Shown: positions 6,231 to 12,993, counted from the stretch's first letter. The stretch is 12,993 nucleotides of DNA from JBEKYH01 sp049511115 (GCA_049511115.1 JBEKYH010000088.1:1-12993); one strand, 5' to 3'. Made by a program: numbers and translations. Notes: generated from the letters alone by a model not told the origin.

Positions 6231-7492
6231 AACTTTTATCGCGACCTCTTAATTTCATCGTCATTTTGGGCCTGCTGGCGTTTTTTCCGGCGGCGGGATT
6301 GGCGGACCTTTCGCTTCCACTCAACGGAAATTACCGCCTGGGCCGCTATATGCCGGTGCGGTTTTCCGGGTCGGGCAGCCAGATACTGATTTCCGCCGAC
6401 GGCGCGGTGACCACCGAAATCACCGACGCCATCGGCGGGATCGCGCCGTTTCTGATTTATCGCTCGCCGGTGCGGGGCGCGTCGTTTTCACAGCCTTTGC
6501 ATGAGCTCTCGGCCGATGAACGCTTGATTGGATTTACCACCGACGCGAGCGATATCGGCAAGGTTCTGTTTCCCGGGGAGACGGTAATACCGGTGCAACT
6601 CGATGGGGCCGCTCCCATCCCGGGGCCGACCACGGCATGGGAATCACTTGACGCGTTAGTGCTCGATTCGTCGGGAAAACTGACGAGCGATCAGATCACG
6701 GCGCTCCTGGCGGGCGGGACCGCGATCGCGGTGAAGGCGGATTCGCCGACTTCGGCGGCCCCGGATACGACCTGGCCGTGGGCGCTCGAGCACGGATTCT
6801 GGGTGCTGCACGCGCCGCCGGCGCTATCGGCGCAGGCGAGCGACGCGGCCTACCAGCCGGTGGCCGGATGGGATCAGGGGGAGCCGTCGGTCTACCGGCG
6901 GCACATCGTGCTGCTGGCGGTTGTATTCGCGGTGCTATTGCTAGGGATCGCGCTGTTGCGGACGTGGTGGTCGCCGCTTATTGCGGTAGCGCTGGCGGCG
7001 GCCGCGGTTATTTTCGTTCCGATGTGGGACGCGATGCAGTCGCCGATCTCCACGAAGTCCGGAACCGTGTGCGTGCAGGGAACGCCGGCGGTTGCGGACA
7101 CATGGGTCTATCAGGGGGCGTATCGGGAATGCGAAAACCGCCTGCGCTATTCGGGACTGGCATTTCCGATTTTGCCGGAGAGCGGCGGTCCGCAAAATGT
7201 GACGCTGCAATGCAATACGGTGGGGATTCCCCTGGGCTTTGGATTTCATCTGCCGGCCAATACGCCGGGCGTTTTTGTATTCCGGGCGGTATTGCCCGCG
7301 CCGCCGGCGCTAGCGCCGGCGCAGCCGATTACAACGCCCCTGCGGATGCTATTGCCGCAGTATTACGCGGGTGCGCCGCTGGGGGAGATCGCCTCGACCG
7401 ATGATCCGGTAGCGCGGTTGACTCAGTGGCCGGCGCTGGTGGTGGGGGGCGCGGGAGTGGGTCCGGCGAGTTCGCCGGCAGTACCCAAATAG
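6227..7492 (+). CDS. Unknown envelope protein: signal peptide, extracytoplasmic domain, two membrane helices
   Basis: Not recognised at family level; 421 residues. Residues 1-26 form a clear signal peptide (basic MKLLSR, hydrophobic core IVILGLLAFF, likely cleavage after GLA). Residues 27-225 are a soluble, beta-rich domain. Within it, about 142-170 (LDALVLDSSG, LTSDQITALLAGG, TAIAV) resembles the 'open versus close the lid' strand-helix of glutamine-amidotransferase-like modules in bacterial envelope proteins; this is a weak resemblance. Two helices follow, about 226-244 and 250-267, joined by a short RTWWSP turn. Residues 268-421 form a C-domain with three Cys (282, 302, 329) that would lie outside the cytoplasm and could pair. 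The ATG shares bases with the debranching enzyme stop (ATGA), which fixes the start and implies translational coupling. The longer in-frame reading back to 5954 is inside the enzyme gene and is not the start. The last 70 bp overlap the convergent glycosyltransferase gene. Confidence 0.85.
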   Translation: MKLLSRPLNFIVILGLLAFFPAAGLADLSLPLNGNYRLGRYMPVRFSGSGSQILISADGAVTTEITDAIGGIAPFLIYRSPVRGASFSQPLHELSADERLIGFTTDASDIGKVLFPGETVIPVQLDGAAPIPGPTTAWESLDALVLDSSGKLTSDQITALLAGGTAIAVKADSPTSAAPDTTWPWALEHGFWVLHAPPALSAQASDAAYQPVAGWDQGEPSVYRRHIVLLAVVFAVLLLGIALLRTWWSPLIAVALAAAAVIFVPMWDAMQSPISTKSGTVCVQGTPAVADTWVYQGAYRECENRLRYSGLAFPILPESGGPQNVTLQCNTVGIPLGFGFHLPANTPGVFVFRAVLPAPPALAPAQPITTPLRMLLPQYYAGAPLGEIASTDDPVARLTQWPALVVGGAGVGPASSPAVPK

Positions 7493-9252
7493 GAGAGGGC
7501 GTCGCCGATGCCGTTGGCGGCTTGCTGGGCAATCCGTTCATTGAATAAGTAGACGCGACGATCGGGTTGAAGCCGGGCGTAGTATTGGAAAATCTGCCAA
7601 TTACCCGGGCCGCGGTCGTGGGCGCGAATGACGGTTGCGTCGTCGGGCCAGGGCGTGGCGAGGTTGTAGACGGGTTCGCAGGCGACGGACAATGTACGGT
7701 CGCGGCGGAAGAGAATCAGGGCCCGTTCGTTTTTCGTGGTGAGGTCTGATTCGATGGCGTCGGCGGCGTCAAGGATGCGGTTTCCGGGGCTGGCGTGGAA
7801 GGTGAGTGCGGAGACCATGGAGATGTGGTCGATTGTGGGGGTTACCATCAGGCCGCCGATGAAGATGACCGCCGCAGTCCAGACGCCGGCGCGGGCGCGC
7901 GGGATGGTATGAGTGATGGCTTTGAAGCCGAGCAATACGCCGACGATTGCCGCGGGGGCCGCGACGATGGGGTAGTGCGATTTGAAGAGCGGGTAGGGCG
8001 TAAACACCAGGAAAAACAGGGGGAGACCGGAGGCGAGGAGCCAGGCGCGTTTGTATCGCCAGGATAAAAGGCCGATTGGCAGGAGCACCGCGAGCAGGGG
8101 CTGCGGGAGGATGCCGGTCATGGTCTCAGGGAGGCGATCGGTGATGAATGTGTGCCAGAAGAGGCTGGGACGGTGCTGGCTGAGTGCGTTGGCGATGTCC
8201 TCGGTGTATAGCCGCCGTTTTTCGGGGATATGGGTCAGGGGCCGAGGATTTTGGTCGGGAACTTCTAATTCATAACCCAGGCCGGGCTGATCGCGCTGGT
8301 TGTAAAGGGCCACGGGCGTCATCAGGAGATGGCCGGTTACGCCGAGGTTGAAGGTGAGTTGGATGGCGACGCAGGGGGTCGCGCCCAGTGCGAGGAAGAG
8401 GAGGGATTTCGGGGTGGCTTGTCTTTGGCGTTGGGAGCGAAGGTCTAAGAGCATTGCCCGGGCGATTGGGAGGCCGAAGAGTAGGCAATCAGCGGGGCGG
8501 GTGATGAAGGCGAGCGCGCCGAGAAATCCAAGCGCCAACGCCCAGTTTGCACTGCGCGTACGACGCCAGTGAAGATAGGCCCAGACCGACGCCAGGCCAA
8601 GCAGCATGAGCGGCACCTGGGCGAGAATCATCGTGGAGAGGTAGCGGTAGAGGGAAAGTTCGGTCAGGAGGGTCGCGGCGAGTAAACCGGCGAGACCGTC
8701 GATTAGCTCGGCTACAACGCGGTAGAACAGCCCGATGGTGATGGCGGACAGAGCCAGCGCCCATTTCCATGGGGCGATTCCCAGCCACAATGACGGCGTG
8801 AAAAGGATCGCGGCGCCGGGGAAGCTCTGCGCGGCGTACTTGGGTTGAATGAGAACGTAGAAGGTGTCGAAAAAATCGAGCAGGGGGTGCGCCGGCATCC
8901 AGAGCCGGCCGGAGGCGAGCATTCGGGTTTGCAGGAGGAATTGAAATTCATCGGGCACGGTGGGGAAGAGGACTCGGCCGCAGGTGACGGCGTAATGGGC
9001 GAGGGCCGCGCCGGCGAGGAGGGTGACGACGAGGCCGGTTATCGCGCGCTGCCATGGAGTGGGGCGGCGAAGGCGGTGCAGGGATTTCCAGACGATGCGC
9101 CGCAGCGGCGGAATCAGGGAAGCGACAAGGGCAACGGCGAGCAATGTTAAATGAGCGTTGGGTCCCCAAAAGCCATTGAGCGCCAGCAGCCATCCTTGAA
9201 TGCCGACGATCGCGAGGAGGGGCAAGGCGATGAGGCGGAAGCGGCGGGTCAT
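7423..9252 (-). CDS. GT-C family membrane glycosyltransferase (GT39/ArnT-like)
   Basis: Polytopic membrane protein of 609 residues, predicted to transfer a sugar from a polyprenyl-phosphate donor to a protein, lipid or envelope glycan at the outer face of the membrane. Roughly a dozen hydrophobic segments are visible from residue 6 to about 475. The first large loop carries the GT-C acidic motif in VPDEFQF (D101, E102), followed by QTRMLASGRLW and KYAAQSFPGAAILF (138-151), the usual order of the PMT/ArnT-like family. ITRPADCLLFGLP (250-262) is a further family-like block. After the last helix there is a soluble tail of about 120 residues (487-609) with ALILFRRDR and RVYLFNER. It lies 22 nt downstream of folE on the same strand, so co-transcription is likely. 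There is no Shine-Dalgarno before the ATG at 9252. Its final 70 bp overlap the convergent envelope-protein gene and encode a low-complexity tail rich in Pro, Thr and Ala. Donor and acceptor are unknown. Confidence 0.82.
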   Translation of the reverse strand: MTRRFRLIALPLLAIVGIQGWLLALNGFWGPNAHLTLLAVALVASLIPPLRRIVWKSLHRLRRPTPWQRAITGLVVTLLAGAALAHYAVTCGRVLFPTVPDEFQFLLQTRMLASGRLWMPAHPLLDFFDTFYVLIQPKYAAQSFPGAAILFTPSLWLGIAPWKWALALSAITIGLFYRVVAELIDGLAGLLAATLLTELSLYRYLSTMILAQVPLMLLGLASVWAYLHWRRTRSANWALALGFLGALAFITRPADCLLFGLPIARAMLLDLRSQRQRQATPKSLLFLALGATPCVAIQLTFNLGVTGHLLMTPVALYNQRDQPGLGYELEVPDQNPRPLTHIPEKRRLYTEDIANALSQHRPSLFWHTFITDRLPETMTGILPQPLLAVLLPIGLLSWRYKRAWLLASGLPLFFLVFTPYPLFKSHYPIVAAPAAIVGVLLGFKAITHTIPRARAGVWTAAVIFIGGLMVTPTIDHISMVSALTFHASPGNRILDAADAIESDLTTKNERALILFRRDRTLSVACEPVYNLATPWPDDATVIRAHDRGPGNWQIFQYYARLQPDRRVYLFNERIAQQAANGIGDALSYLGTAGELAGPTPAPPTTSAGH

Positions 9253-9260
9253 TTGCGCGG

Positions 9261-9284
9261 GTTATTTGCTCTAGTTATTTGCTC
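9261..9284. repeat. 11-bp tandem direct repeat spanning the folE stop codon
   Basis: GTTATTTGCTC occurs at 9261-9271 and again at 9274-9284, separated by TA (period 13). One copy holds the folE stop codon and last codons (Ser, Lys, stop on the minus strand); the other lies in the 22-nt gap before the glycosyltransferase. It looks like a small slippage duplication that left the folE product unchanged. Confidence 0.85.
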
Positions 9285-9922
9285 GGGGCGTTGTGCATCA
9301 GGCCGAGTACTTCAGCGCGGCTGGCGGCATTGTCCTTGAAGATCCCGCGCAGGGCGCTGGTGGCCATCACGCTGCCGGGGTTGCGCACGCCGCGGAGGGT
9401 CATGCAGGTGTGGACGGCCTCGATCACGCAAGCCGCCCCTTGCGGGTGCAGTTCTTCCATTAAGGCGTCGGCGATCTGGGTGGTCAGGCGCTCCTGCACC
9501 TGGGGGCGGCGGGCGAAGCCTTCCACGAGGCGGGCCAGTTTGCTGAGGCCAACGACTTTGCCGTCGGGCAGATAGGCGACATGGACGTGGCCGCTGAAGG
9601 GCATGAGGTGATGTTCGCACATGGAGTGAAAGGTGATATCGCGCAGGAGGACGATCTCGTCGTAGCGCTCATGAAAGACGGTCTTGAGATGCCGGCGAGG
9701 GTCTTCCTTCATGCCGCCGAACAGTTCGGCATAGGCGCGGGCGACGCGAGAGGGCGTTTTCAGGAGGCCCTCGCGATCGGGGTCTTCGCCGACCGCGAGG
9801 AGAATCTCCCGGACCGCGCGCTCGATGCGCGGGAGATCGACTGGGTGTTTTTCAAGCCGCGCGGCGGGGTTGCCGTTGCGCGAGGTGTGTTTTTCGTTTG
9901 CCGTCTCGTTTTCGATTCCCAT
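9275..9922 (-). CDS. folE: GTP cyclohydrolase I
   Basis: Converts GTP to 7,8-dihydroneopterin triphosphate, the first step to tetrahydrofolate and, through QueD, to queuosine and other deazapurines. It acts as a cytoplasmic homodecamer with one zinc per active site. From the ATG at 9922 the product is 215 residues, normal for the type IA enzyme. The zinc ligands are seen in HSMCEHHLMPFSGH (Cys102, His105) and HTCMTLRGV (Cys173). Other family blocks are GLLKTPSRVARAY (52-64), GLSKLARLVEGFARRPQVQE (125-144) and the C-terminal SALRGIF. An upstream in-frame extension to 10000 exists, but its first residues (MIFLAFLAAL) are a translation of an intergenic repeat, so I reject that start. ATGs at 9931 and 9943 are also possible. 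The 9922 start is favoured because a perfect TATAAT lies 7 nt upstream, implying a leaderless message. The glycosyltransferase gene follows after 22 nt. Confidence 0.95.
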   Translation of the reverse strand: MGIENETANEKHTSRNGNPAARLEKHPVDLPRIERAVREILLAVGEDPDREGLLKTPSRVARAYAELFGGMKEDPRRHLKTVFHERYDEIVLLRDITFHSMCEHHLMPFSGHVHVAYLPDGKVVGLSKLARLVEGFARRPQVQERLTTQIADALMEELHPQGAACVIEAVHTCMTLRGVRNPGSVMATSALRGIFKDNAASRAEVLGLMHNAPSK

Positions 9923-9929
9923 GGTGGGC

Positions 9930-9935
9930 ATTATA
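9930..9935 (-). promoter_or_regulatory. Perfect -10 box (TATAAT) for folE
   Basis: On the minus strand TATAAT occupies 9935-9930, and the folE ATG begins at 9922, leaving 7 nt between them. The transcription start would fall on or next to the ATG, giving a leaderless mRNA. The -35 region (about 9953-9958) does not match TTGACA and there is no TGn extension, so the box could be fortuitous. Confidence 0.45.
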
Positions 9936-9964
9936 TGGCGCATTGGGGGGAAAAGAGAGAATTC

Positions 9965-10118
9965 AACCGCCAAGGCCGCCAAGAACGCCAAGAAAATCAA
10001 AAAGAAGGATTCACCACAGAGGACGCAGAGGACACGGAGGAAAAGCTAAAACGAATTTGTGATTCTCTTCTCCGTGTCCTCTGCGTCCTCAAGCGAGGCG
10101 CAGCCGAGCGGGTGGTGA
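9965..10118. repeat. Composite intergenic palindrome with two 9-nt-period arrays
   Basis: The left part (9966-9992) has CGCCAAG three times at an exact 9-nt period. The next part (10016-10042) has another 9-nt-period array built on AGAGGAC. A perfect 21-bp inverted repeat joins 10019-10039 to 10070-10090 around a 30-nt loop. Further out, TCACCAC (10011-10017) pairs with GTGGTGA (10112-10118), with a 21-nt extra segment (10091-10111) bulged on the right arm. On the + strand it translates to the FTTEDAEDTEE-type peptide that I recall as a common misannotation from dispersed repeats in many bacterial genomes. It lies between the divergent folE and alaS genes and encodes no protein. Together with the alaS promoter it accounts for the 348-nt gap 9923-10270. 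Confidence 0.8.
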
Positions 10119-10130
10119 GGCTGCATTTTT
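10100..10130 (+). terminator. Possible intrinsic terminator-like hairpin after the palindrome
   Basis: GCAGCC (10100-10105) and GGCTGC (10119-10124) can form a 6-bp GC stem with a 13-nt loop, followed by ATTTTT. There is no + strand gene just upstream for it to terminate, though it could insulate alaS from read-through. The fold competes with the outer TCACCAC/GTGGTGA pairing of the palindrome. Short stem and long loop make it weak. Confidence 0.25.
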
Positions 10131-10185
10131 GATTTTGGATTCCTGGCGTTGTTGCCGGTTTGATTGTCTTTCTCTCCGCGGAAAC

Positions 10186-10214
10186 TTGATGCCACCGGGG
10201 CTGTCGGCAATAAT
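10186..10214 (+). promoter_or_regulatory. Sigma70-type promoter candidate for alaS
   Basis: TTGATG (10186-10191, four of six matches to TTGACA) and AATAAT (10209-10214, five of six matches to TATAAT) are separated by exactly 17 nt. Transcription would begin near 10221 and leave a leader of about 50 nt before the ATG at 10271. No Shine-Dalgarno is seen close to that ATG and no T-box-like structure is apparent. Confidence 0.5.
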
Positions 10215-10270
10215 CCGGGTCTTGCACGTTTGGATCGCGGAGATTTTGCCGTACCGTAGATAGCCGCCAT

Positions 10271-12993
10271 ATGACTTCACCTGAAATTCGCCAGCAATTC
10301 ATTGAATTTTTCGTCGCCAGGCATGGTCACACGTTTGTGCCCAGTTCGCCGGTGGTGCCGCTGGATGATCCAACGCTGTTATTCACCAATGCGGGGATGA
10401 ACCAGTTCAAGCCGATTTTTCTCGGGCAGGAGAAGCGGTCGTATGTCCGGGCGGTGAATACGCAGAAGTGCATCCGCGCGGGAGGCAAGCATAACGATCT
10501 CGATGATGTCGGGCGCAGCCGGCGGCATCACACGTTTTTTGAGATGCTCGGCAACTGGAGCTTTGGAGATTATTTCAAAGCGGGCGCGATCGAGATGGCG
10601 TGGGAGCTGCTGACCAAAGTGTGGAAGCTCGATCCAACGCGCCTGCACGTCACCTGCTATGAAGGGGATGAAAAGCACGGCATTCCGCGCGACGAGGAGG
10701 CGGCCGATCTTTGGAAGCAGATCGCGCATTTGCCGGACGATCACATCCATTATTTCGGCAAGGACAATTTCTGGGAGATGGGGGAGACCGGGCCGTGCGG
10801 GCCGTGCACGGAGATTTACATCGACCGGACGCCGGAGAAGACGGGCGGGAAGGATGTGAATGGGGAAAACCCGGCGGTCATGGAAATCTGGAATCTGGTG
10901 TTCATTCAATATAACCGCGACGCGGCGGGGAAACTGACGACGCTGCCGGCGCAGCATGTGGATACGGGAATGGGGCTGGAGCGACTGTGCCAGGTCGTGC
11001 AGGGGAAGAGCGACAATTTTGCGACGGACCTTTGGACGCCGCTGTTTGAGAAAATCCAGGAATTGTCGGGGTTCAAATATGCGGGGAAATTTCCGCGAAC
11101 CAACGCGGCTGATCCCGTCGCCGAGGCGGCGGATGCGCAGCTTCGCCATGACATTGCGTTTCGGGTGGTGGCGGATCATGCGCGGTGTTTGACGTTTGCG
11201 CTCACCGACGGGGCGGCGCCGAGCAATGAGGGGCGGGGGTATGTGCTGCGGAGGATTCTGCGCCGCGCGGTGCGGTTTGGGCGGCAGCAGCTTGAACTAA
11301 ATGAGCCGTTTCTGCATCAGCTTGTGCCGGTGATTGTGGATTCGATGGGGGCGGCGTTTCCCGAACTGAAGAAGAATCCCAGGCATGTTATTGGTTTGAT
11401 CGAGGATGAAGAAATTTCATTCAGCCGGACGCTCGATCGCGGCATTGAATTGTTTGCGCAAGCCGCGGCAAGCGGTCGCATTTCCGGCAATGACGCGTTC
11501 AAGCTGCATGATACGTACGGCTTTCCCATTGACCTCACGCGCATCATGGCCGAAGAGCGCGGGATGACGGTCGATGTTGCCGGTTACGAAATCCTGATGG
11601 AGGAGGCTCGTGAACTGGCCAAAAAGGGCGGAAAGTCTAAAGAATCAGATCTCGTCGATCTTCCGCCCAGCGCGCTATCACAGCTTGGCAACAGTATTCC
11701 GCGGACGGACGATCAGCCGAAATTCTCGCGCGCCAAACTGCAGGCGCGTGTGCTGGCGATCTGGGATGGGAGCGATCTTGGATTGTCGCCGGCGTCGGCG
11801 ATGGAGGATGAGGAACTGGCCATCATCCTCGATCGCACCAATTTCTATGCTGAAATGGGCGGGCAGGTGAGCGATCGGGGCGAATTAAAATCGGCTAGTG
11901 CCGTGTTCGACGTGGCGGATACCAAATCGGTGGGCGGATATGTACTGCACATTGGGCGCGTGCGGAGCGGCAGGATTGCCGTGGGGGACTGCGTCGAGGC
12001 GACGGTTGCCGCTGGGCGCGAACAGACGGAGAAGAATCATACTTCCACGCACCTAGCCAACTGGGCGTTGCGCGAAGTCCTCGGCGACGGCGTGCAGCAG
12101 AAAGGGTCGCTGGTTGATCCGGACAAACTTCGATTCGATTTTTCGCACAACAAGGCGATGAGCGATGAGGAGCTTTCGCGCGTCGAGACTCTGGTGAACG
12201 AGCGGATTGGGCGGAAGTGGCCGGTGTATGCGGAAACGGCGCCGCAGGAGGCGGCGCTGAAGATCAATGGATTGCGAGCGGTGTTTGGGGAGAAGTATCC
12301 GCCGATGGTGCGGGTGGTTTCCGTGGGAGCGCCGGTGAAGGAATTGCTGGCCGATCCGGGGAATCCCAAATGGCGCGAATTTTCCATCGAATTCTGCGGC
12401 GGCACGCACCTGGGGAATACGGCCGAGGCGGAGGCGTTTTGTGTTGGGGCCGAGGAGTCGGTGAGCAAGGGCGTGCGGCGCATCATGGCGTTCACGGGGG
12501 AGCAGGCGCGGCGGGCACGCGAAGAAGAAGCGGTGCTGGACCGGCTGTTGGCTAAAGCGGGGGAGCTTTCCGATGAGAGTTTGGGGGCGTCGCTGGCGGA
12601 AATTCAGAAGGATTTGAGCGAGGGGCATTTGCCGCTTTTGGCGCGGCGAAGGGCGCAATTGGCACTCAATGAATTGCAGACGCGATATCGCTCCTGGGAG
12701 AAGCGGAAGCAAGCCGCTAACAAAACGGCGGTTGATCCGGTGGCGGCGGGGGGGGAATTGCTGGCCAAGGCTCAGCCTCTGGGGCCGGGGCAATTGATTG
12801 TCGGGGCGGTCGCGGGGGCGAGCGATGATACGCTGCGGCTGGTGATTGACTGGTTGAAGAAGAAGGCGGGGAGTTATGGCATTTTGCTTGCATCGACGGA
12901 TGGGCAGAAGGTCAGCTTTGTGGCGGCCGTCAGCGACGACATAATCGCCAAGGGTTTAAAGGCCGGTGATTGGGTGCGGGAGGCGGCCAAAGC
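10271..12993 (+). CDS. alaS: Alanyl-tRNA synthetase, 3' end cut by the window
   Basis: Charges tRNA-Ala with alanine in the cytoplasm and edits mischarged Ser- and Gly-tRNA-Ala. The frame stays open from the ATG to the window end (907 complete codons plus two bases). The class II core is intact: motif 1 region HTFVPSSPVVP with LFTNAGMNQFK (20-47), RHHTFFEMLGNWSFGDYFK (85-103), WEMGETGPCGPCTEI (168-182) and motif 3 DTGMGLERL (231-239). The editing domain has the zinc-binding pair HTSTH (590-594) and CGGTH (709-713). The C-Ala domain begins near 835 (QLIVGAVAG) and lacks only its last few dozen residues. It is already longer than the 876-residue E. coli enzyme as I recall it, which is within the family range. 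It is divergent from folE, with its own promoter candidate. I see no Shine-Dalgarno; the ATG is preceded directly by CCAT. Confidence 0.97.
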   Translation, partial: MTSPEIRQQFIEFFVARHGHTFVPSSPVVPLDDPTLLFTNAGMNQFKPIFLGQEKRSYVRAVNTQKCIRAGGKHNDLDDVGRSRRHHTFFEMLGNWSFGDYFKAGAIEMAWELLTKVWKLDPTRLHVTCYEGDEKHGIPRDEEAADLWKQIAHLPDDHIHYFGKDNFWEMGETGPCGPCTEIYIDRTPEKTGGKDVNGENPAVMEIWNLVFIQYNRDAAGKLTTLPAQHVDTGMGLERLCQVVQGKSDNFATDLWTPLFEKIQELSGFKYAGKFPRTNAADPVAEAADAQLRHDIAFRVVADHARCLTFALTDGAAPSNEGRGYVLRRILRRAVRFGRQQLELNEPFLHQLVPVIVDSMGAAFPELKKNPRHVIGLIEDEEISFSRTLDRGIELFAQAAASGRISGNDAFKLHDTYGFPIDLTRIMAEERGMTVDVAGYEILMEEARELAKKGGKSKESDLVDLPPSALSQLGNSIPRTDDQPKFSRAKLQARVLAIWDGSDLGLSPASAMEDEELAIILDRTNFYAEMGGQVSDRGELKSASAVFDVADTKSVGGYVLHIGRVRSGRIAVGDCVEATVAAGREQTEKNHTSTHLANWALREVLGDGVQQKGSLVDPDKLRFDFSHNKAMSDEELSRVETLVNERIGRKWPVYAETAPQEAALKINGLRAVFGEKYPPMVRVVSVGAPVKELLADPGNPKWREFSIEFCGGTHLGNTAEAEAFCVGAEESVSKGVRRIMAFTGEQARRAREEEAVLDRLLAKAGELSDESLGASLAEIQKDLSEGHLPLLARRRAQLALNELQTRYRSWEKRKQAANKTAVDPVAAGGELLAKAQPLGPGQLIVGAVAGASDDTLRLVIDWLKKKAGSYGILLASTDGQKVSFVAAVSDDIIAKGLKAGDWVREAAK

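Noticed and set aside
9581..10132. 183-codon + strand frame across folE and the repeat
   Set aside because: Its first part is antisense to folE. Its end is the FTTEDAEDTEE-type translation of the palindromic repeat.
10379..11179. 266-codon minus-strand frame opposite alaS
   Set aside because: It is a shadow of alaS, whose catalytic motifs lie in the + frame across the same bases.
1..12993. Search for a defence island, prophage, IS element, CRISPR array, tRNA or rRNA
   Set aside because: I saw no integrase, transposase, nuclease or helicase gene, no spaced identical direct repeats and no tRNA-like cloverleaf. The repeat at 9965-10118 is palindromic and intergenic, not a CRISPR.

Overview
This window looks like a chromosomal segment of a planctomycete. 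Three things support this: high G+C, a LEPR-XLL-type N-terminus (ELLESRRLLS) on a large beta-helix surface protein, and dispersed palindromic intergenic repeats. Class Phycisphaerae (Tepidisphaerales-like) is my best guess by resemblance of the N-terminus. The phylum is moderately secure; anything finer is not. I see no integrase, transposase, CRISPR array, tRNA, rRNA or recognisable defence cassette. The region reads as ordinary chromosome with housekeeping, envelope and carbohydrate genes.

Layout. 3-476 (+) is a small GNAT acetyltransferase. 573-2819 (+) is a 748-residue putative surface protein: LEPR-XLL N-terminus, right-handed beta-helix with about nine degenerate repeats, a choice-of-anchor-Q-like segment and three C-terminal He_PIG-type Ig-like domains. 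Its 3' end overlaps the convergent gene at 2789-3622 (-), a sterol-desaturase/fatty-acid-hydroxylase family membrane enzyme with three His boxes. 3623-4262 is mostly intergenic. It holds a probable 71-residue single-pass membrane protein (3803-4018, +, good Shine-Dalgarno) and a C-rich tract plus GC palindrome (4168-4202).

4263-6230 (+) is a bacterial/archaeal-type glycogen debranching enzyme. By an ATGA overlap it runs into 6227-7492 (+), an unidentified envelope protein with a signal peptide and two membrane helices. That gene overlaps by 70 bp the convergent 7423-9252 (-), a GT-C (GT39-like) membrane glycosyltransferase. Upstream of it on the same strand is folE (9275-9922, -), GTP cyclohydrolase I, probably in one operon and probably translated leaderless. 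9923-10270 contains a composite palindromic repeat and a candidate promoter for alaS (10271 to the window end, +), which is cut by the window edge after 907 codons.

How the genes fit together. The supported pairings are debranching enzyme with envelope protein (translational overlap) and folE with glycosyltransferase (22-nt gap). The rest are single transcription units. The + strand stays G-rich whichever strand is coding, so the window probably lies on one replication arm with + as the leading strand. I did not find a convincing new multi-gene system. The items most worth a second look are the debranching-enzyme-linked envelope protein, the small membrane protein at 3803-4018, and the composite palindrome between folE and alaS.
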